8,437 nt of DNA from an uncultured Variovorax sp. (lineage in GTDB: Bacteria > Pseudomonadota > Gammaproteobacteria > Burkholderiales > Burkholderiaceae): contig CAMLCW010000229.1 of assembly GCA_946478645.1 (NCBI GenBank), positions 1-8,437 on the forward strand. The letters are read 5' to 3'. Positions 6,344 to 8,437 of the stretch are shown piece by piece. Both the position numbers and the translations under genes were made by a program. Positions within the stretch are counted from its first letter, which is position 1. Every line of letters starts with the position of its first letter. The notes under the pieces are model-generated. The model saw only the letters and a list, made by a program, of their open reading frames with translations, was not told the DNA's origin and ran no database searches.

Positions 6344-6772
6344 CTACTTGGGCGTGCCGGTGCCGTCGGCCGGGTTGGTGGGCACGTCCGGGCGCTCGCC
6401 GGGCTGGCCGAAATGGGGATGGCTCGGGCGCGCCAGCATGCCGACCTGCGCACGGGACATGTCGCCCGTAGGTTGCGGCATCGCGTTGGGCTGGCCGTTC
6501 ACCACGGTGGACGCCTCGCCCTTCGGCACGAGGTTGTTGAAATTGTTGCGGTTGTGCGCGCGCGCCTCGGCCTTCACCGCTTCACGCGACACCGGCATGC
6601 TGCCGTCGGGGCGCTGCGGCGGGTTGGCCACGCCGACCGGTGTCTGCGTGCTGGCCTCGCCACCCACGGCCGGATCGGGCTGGGCGGGAATCGACGTGGC
6701 TTGCGCCATGGCGCCACCGGCCACGGCCATCAGGCCGGCGAGTGCCGCAGCCGGGAGGATTCGTTGCTTCAT
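6344..6772 (-). CDS. Small exported Pro/Asn-rich protein with internal duplication
   Basis: 142-residue protein of unknown function. A clear signal peptide (1-23, cleavage at AMA-Q) precedes a low-complexity, probably disordered chain rich in Pro, Gly, Asn and Gln, without cysteine. Two related units are visible: residues 38-66 and 84-110 share the pattern GEAST-x(n)-G-x2-N-x2-P-x-P-x-G-x-M-x(0-2)-SR-x2-V. A small charged helix (SREAVKAEARAHNRNN, 62-77) follows the first unit, and the tail PDVPTNPADGTGTPK ends the protein. Similar small exported proteins occur in Burkholderiales, sometimes labelled DUF4148-like or, loosely, TolA-like; I recall this only as a general resemblance. The start at 6772 has the ribosome site AAGGAA (6779-6784, minus strand). 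It converges with the Spy-like gene on a shared terminator. Periplasmic location is inferred; function is not. Confidence 0.8.
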   Translation of the reverse strand: MKQRILPAAALAGLMAVAGGAMAQATSIPAQPDPAVGGEASTQTPVGVANPPQRPDGSMPVSREAVKAEARAHNRNNFNNLVPKGEASTVVNGQPNAMPQPTGDMSRAQVGMLARPSHPHFGQPGERPDVPTNPADGTGTPK

Positions 6773-6839
6773 GGTGTGTTCCTTGGAGGTTGAAAAAGGT
6801 TGGCAGGAAGCGGGTCTTCGTCACGACCCTGGATTCACC

Positions 6840-6955
6840 GTAGGAGCCGCTCCGGCTGCGTTTTGTCGGGGTGCGGCAGCCCTGGCTGTAGGAGCCGGCG
6901 GTCGCGGCGCGAAAGGCGGCGGGCCGGCCGTGAAGAAGGTGGCGCGTTCCTACAG
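6840..6955. repeat. REP-like cluster of GTAGGA-headed palindromic repeats
   Basis: GTAGGAGCCG occurs at 6840-6849 and again at 6888-6897, and its head is present inverted as TCCTAC at 6948-6953; the 8-base CTGTAGGA (6886-6893) and TCCTACAG (6948-6955) form an inverted pair. Each plus-strand head is followed by a small hairpin: AGCCG-CTC-CGGCT (6845-6857) and a bulged GCC/GGC plus GCG/CGC stem at about 6895-6908. A conserved GTAGG head plus hairpin, in direct and inverted copies between genes, is the design of REP/BIME elements mobilised by RAYT transposases. No such enzyme is in the window. The cluster occupies most of the 219-base gap between divergent genes. Confidence 0.55.
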
Positions 6956-6991
6956 GCAGGCCGTCCGCGGCCACGTACAACCACGGGACCG

Positions 6992-7774
6992 ATGTCATCT
7001 GCTCCGATCCCACTCGCCACCCCCGCGCCGGCCACGCTCAAGGTCATGACGGTGAACACCCACAAGGGCTTCACCGCGCTGAACCGCAAGTTCATCCTGC
7101 CGGAGCTGCGCGATGCAGTGCGCACCGTGGGGGCGGACGTGGTCTTCCTGCAGGAAGTGCTCGGCACGCATTCGCGCCACTCGCGCAAGGTGAGCAACTG
7201 GCCCGAGGCGCCGCACTACGAGTTTCTGGCCGACACGATGTGGCCGCAGTTCGCCTATGGCCGCAATGCGGTGTACCCGCGCGGGCATCACGGCAATGCG
7301 GTGCTCTCCAAGTTTCCGATCGTCCATTACCGCAACCACGACGTCTCGGTGGCCGGTCCCGAGAAGCGCGGCCTGCTGCATTGCGTGCTGCGCCTGCCCG
7401 GGCGCACCGTCGACGTGCACGCGATCTGCGCGCACCTCGGCCTTGCCGAGGCGCACCGGCAGCAGCAGCTCGAACTGCTCTGCCACATCGTGCGCGACGA
7501 GGTGCCGGCCGATGCACCGCTGATCGTGGCGGGCGACTTCAACGACTGGCGCGGCCGTGCGCACCGGGTGCTCGAAGAAGGTGCTTCGCTGCGCGAGGTT
7601 TTCGTAGCAGCCAACGGCACGGCCGCCAAGACCTTTCCGTCGCGTTTTCCGTTGTTGCCGCTCGACCGCATCTACGTGCGCAACGCCGGGGTGCATGCGC
7701 CTGTGGTGCTGCCGCGCCGGCCGTGGTCGCACCTGTCGGACCACGCGCCCCTCGTCGCCACCATCGACTTATGA
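6992..7774 (+). CDS. ybhP: Endonuclease/exonuclease/phosphatase-family protein, YbhP-like
   Basis: 260-residue member of the Mg-dependent EEP phosphohydrolase fold. The signature residues are in order: N22 in [11 protein letters not shown]55 in [16 protein letters not shown] (100-110), H148 in CAHLGL, D182 and N184 in GDFNDWRG, D225 in LDRIYV, and D250-H251 in [11 protein letters not shown]. The active site therefore appears complete. Length is close to E. coli YbhP (about 250 residues). The family includes nucleases, sphingomyelinases and inositol phosphatases; pairing with a cardiolipin synthase suggests a phospholipid or phosphodiester substrate, which is inference. The ATG at 6992 was chosen as the first ATG before the core; the frame is open further upstream but runs through the repeat cluster. 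The ribosome site is weak (GGG at 6985-6987). It overlaps the next gene by 4 bases (ATGA). Confidence 0.88.
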   Translation: MSSAPIPLATPAPATLKVMTVNTHKGFTALNRKFILPELRDAVRTVGADVVFLQEVLGTHSRHSRKVSNWPEAPHYEFLADTMWPQFAYGRNAVYPRGHHGNAVLSKFPIVHYRNHDVSVAGPEKRGLLHCVLRLPGRTVDVHAICAHLGLAEAHRQQQLELLCHIVRDEVPADAPLIVAGDFNDWRGRAHRVLEEGASLREVFVAANGTAAKTFPSRFPLLPLDRIYVRNAGVHAPVVLPRRPWSHLSDHAPLVATIDL

Positions 7775-8437
7775 GCGAGAAGGCGCGCTGGATCGGCGGC
7801 AACCGCATCACGCTCCTCGAGAACGGCGAGGAGTTTTTTCCGCGCGTGTTCGAGGCCATCCGCGAAGCGAAGCGCGAAGTCATCATCGAGACTTTCATCC
7901 TGTTCGAGGACAAGGTCGGCCTTGCGCTGCATGCGGCCATGTGCGCCGCGGCGCAACGCGGAGTCAAGGTCGACATCATGGTCGACGGCTTCGGGTCGCC
8001 CGACCTGTCGCGCGAGTTCATCGAGGGGCTGAGCGCGGTCGGCGTCAAGGTGCGGGTCTTCGATCCCGGGCACCGCGTGTTCGGCCAGCGGCTCAACGTG
8101 TTTCGCCGCATGCACCGCAAGATCGTGGTGATCGACGGCGAGATCGCGTTCGTCGGCGGCATCAACTATTCGGCCGACCATCTGCTCGACTTCGGCCCCA
8201 AGGCCAAGCAGGACTACGCGGTGGAACTCGGTGGCCCCATCGTGGCGCCGATCCATCAGTTCGTGCTGCGTGCCATCGCACTCGGCGACAAGGGCCCGCG
8301 CTGGTTCCGCCGCCGCCTCAAGCAGGCGCCGCCGGTGGCGCGCACGCCGGTCGGCGAGGCCGAGGCCATGTTCGTCTCGCGTGACAACCGGCGCCACACC
8401 AACGACATCGAACGCCAGTACCTGGCCGCGATCCGCG
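7771..8437 (+). CDS. clsB: Cardiolipin synthase B-like phospholipase D protein (3'-truncated by window edge)
   Basis: First 222 residues of a phospholipase D-superfamily enzyme. The first HKD motif is intact as [16 protein letters not shown], with H115, K117 and D122, preceded by the typical beta-alpha core [13 protein letters not shown] (36-48). The second HKD motif lies beyond the window; E. coli ClsB is about 410 residues, so roughly half is seen. Cardiolipin synthases of this type join two phosphatidylglycerol molecules, or related donors, at the inner membrane through a phosphatidyl-histidine intermediate. There is no N-terminal membrane helix, which fits ClsB rather than ClsA. The ATG overlaps the ybhP-like stop (ATGA) and has no ribosome site of its own, so it depends on coupled translation. 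The ybhP-clsB order is the same as in E. coli and supports the symbol. A general PLD-family transphosphatidylase is the alternative. Confidence 0.85.
   Translation, partial: MSEKARWIGGNRITLLENGEEFFPRVFEAIREAKREVIIETFILFEDKVGLALHAAMCAAAQRGVKVDIMVDGFGSPDLSREFIEGLSAVGVKVRVFDPGHRVFGQRLNVFRRMHRKIVVIDGEIAFVGGINYSADHLLDFGPKAKQDYAVELGGPIVAPIHQFVLRAIALGDKGPRWFRRRLKQAPPVARTPVGEAEAMFVSRDNRRHTNDIERQYLAAIR

Noticed and set aside
6812..6829. GGGTC/GACCC inverted repeat upstream of the small exported gene, possible operator
   Set aside because: Only five pairs with an 8-base spacer; could be chance, and no promoter could be placed with confidence around it.
6800..6991. In-frame upstream extension of the YbhP-like gene
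   Set aside because: The stretch is Arg/Gly/Ser-rich, overlaps the REP-like repeats and adds nothing known in the EEP family.

Overview
The window is a dense, very GC-rich stretch of a bacterial chromosome. Gene content and style point to a betaproteobacterium of the order Burkholderiales, most likely Comamonadaceae (Variovorax/Acidovorax-like). This is an inference from GC content, tight gene packing, a YbhP/ClsB pair, a Spy-like protein and a Burkholderiales-type small exported protein. No RNA gene, insertion sequence, integrase or CRISPR array was found.

Left part (1-3459): an envelope gene cluster read left to right with overlaps or very short gaps. It holds a 5'-truncated exosortase (Cys/Arg/His catalytic triad visible), an EpsI-like exosortase partner, and a membrane-anchored GT51 peptidoglycan glycosyltransferase with a long, unassigned N-terminal region and no transpeptidase. 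A GNAT acetyltransferase overlaps the glycosyltransferase by 4 bases. Exosortases process C-terminally tagged surface proteins. A dedicated glycan-strand polymerase in the same unit suggests that protein sorting and local cell-wall work are linked. No sorted target protein lies inside the window.

Middle part (3491-5562): a pirin with an intact metal site, then a flavodoxin-fold FMN-dependent oxidoreductase with a long N-terminal extension and a cysteine-rich loop. The oxidoreductase may have its own promoter and a leaderless transcript.

Right-middle part (5563-6991): a Spy/CpxP-like periplasmic protein preceded by three helically phased direct repeats, which look like an OmpR-family response-regulator site, and by a 5'-UTR hairpin. 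It ends at a perfect bidirectional terminator shared with a convergent gene for a small exported protein that contains an internal duplication. A REP-like cluster of GTAGGA repeats fills the gap before the next operon.

Right part (6992-8437): an endonuclease/exonuclease/phosphatase-family protein (YbhP-like) overlaps by 4 bases with a cardiolipin synthase (ClsB-like) that is cut by the window end. This matches the E. coli ybhP-clsB arrangement and indicates a phospholipid function. Overall the window is mostly cell-envelope biology: surface-protein sorting, peptidoglycan, periplasmic stress and membrane lipid synthesis.
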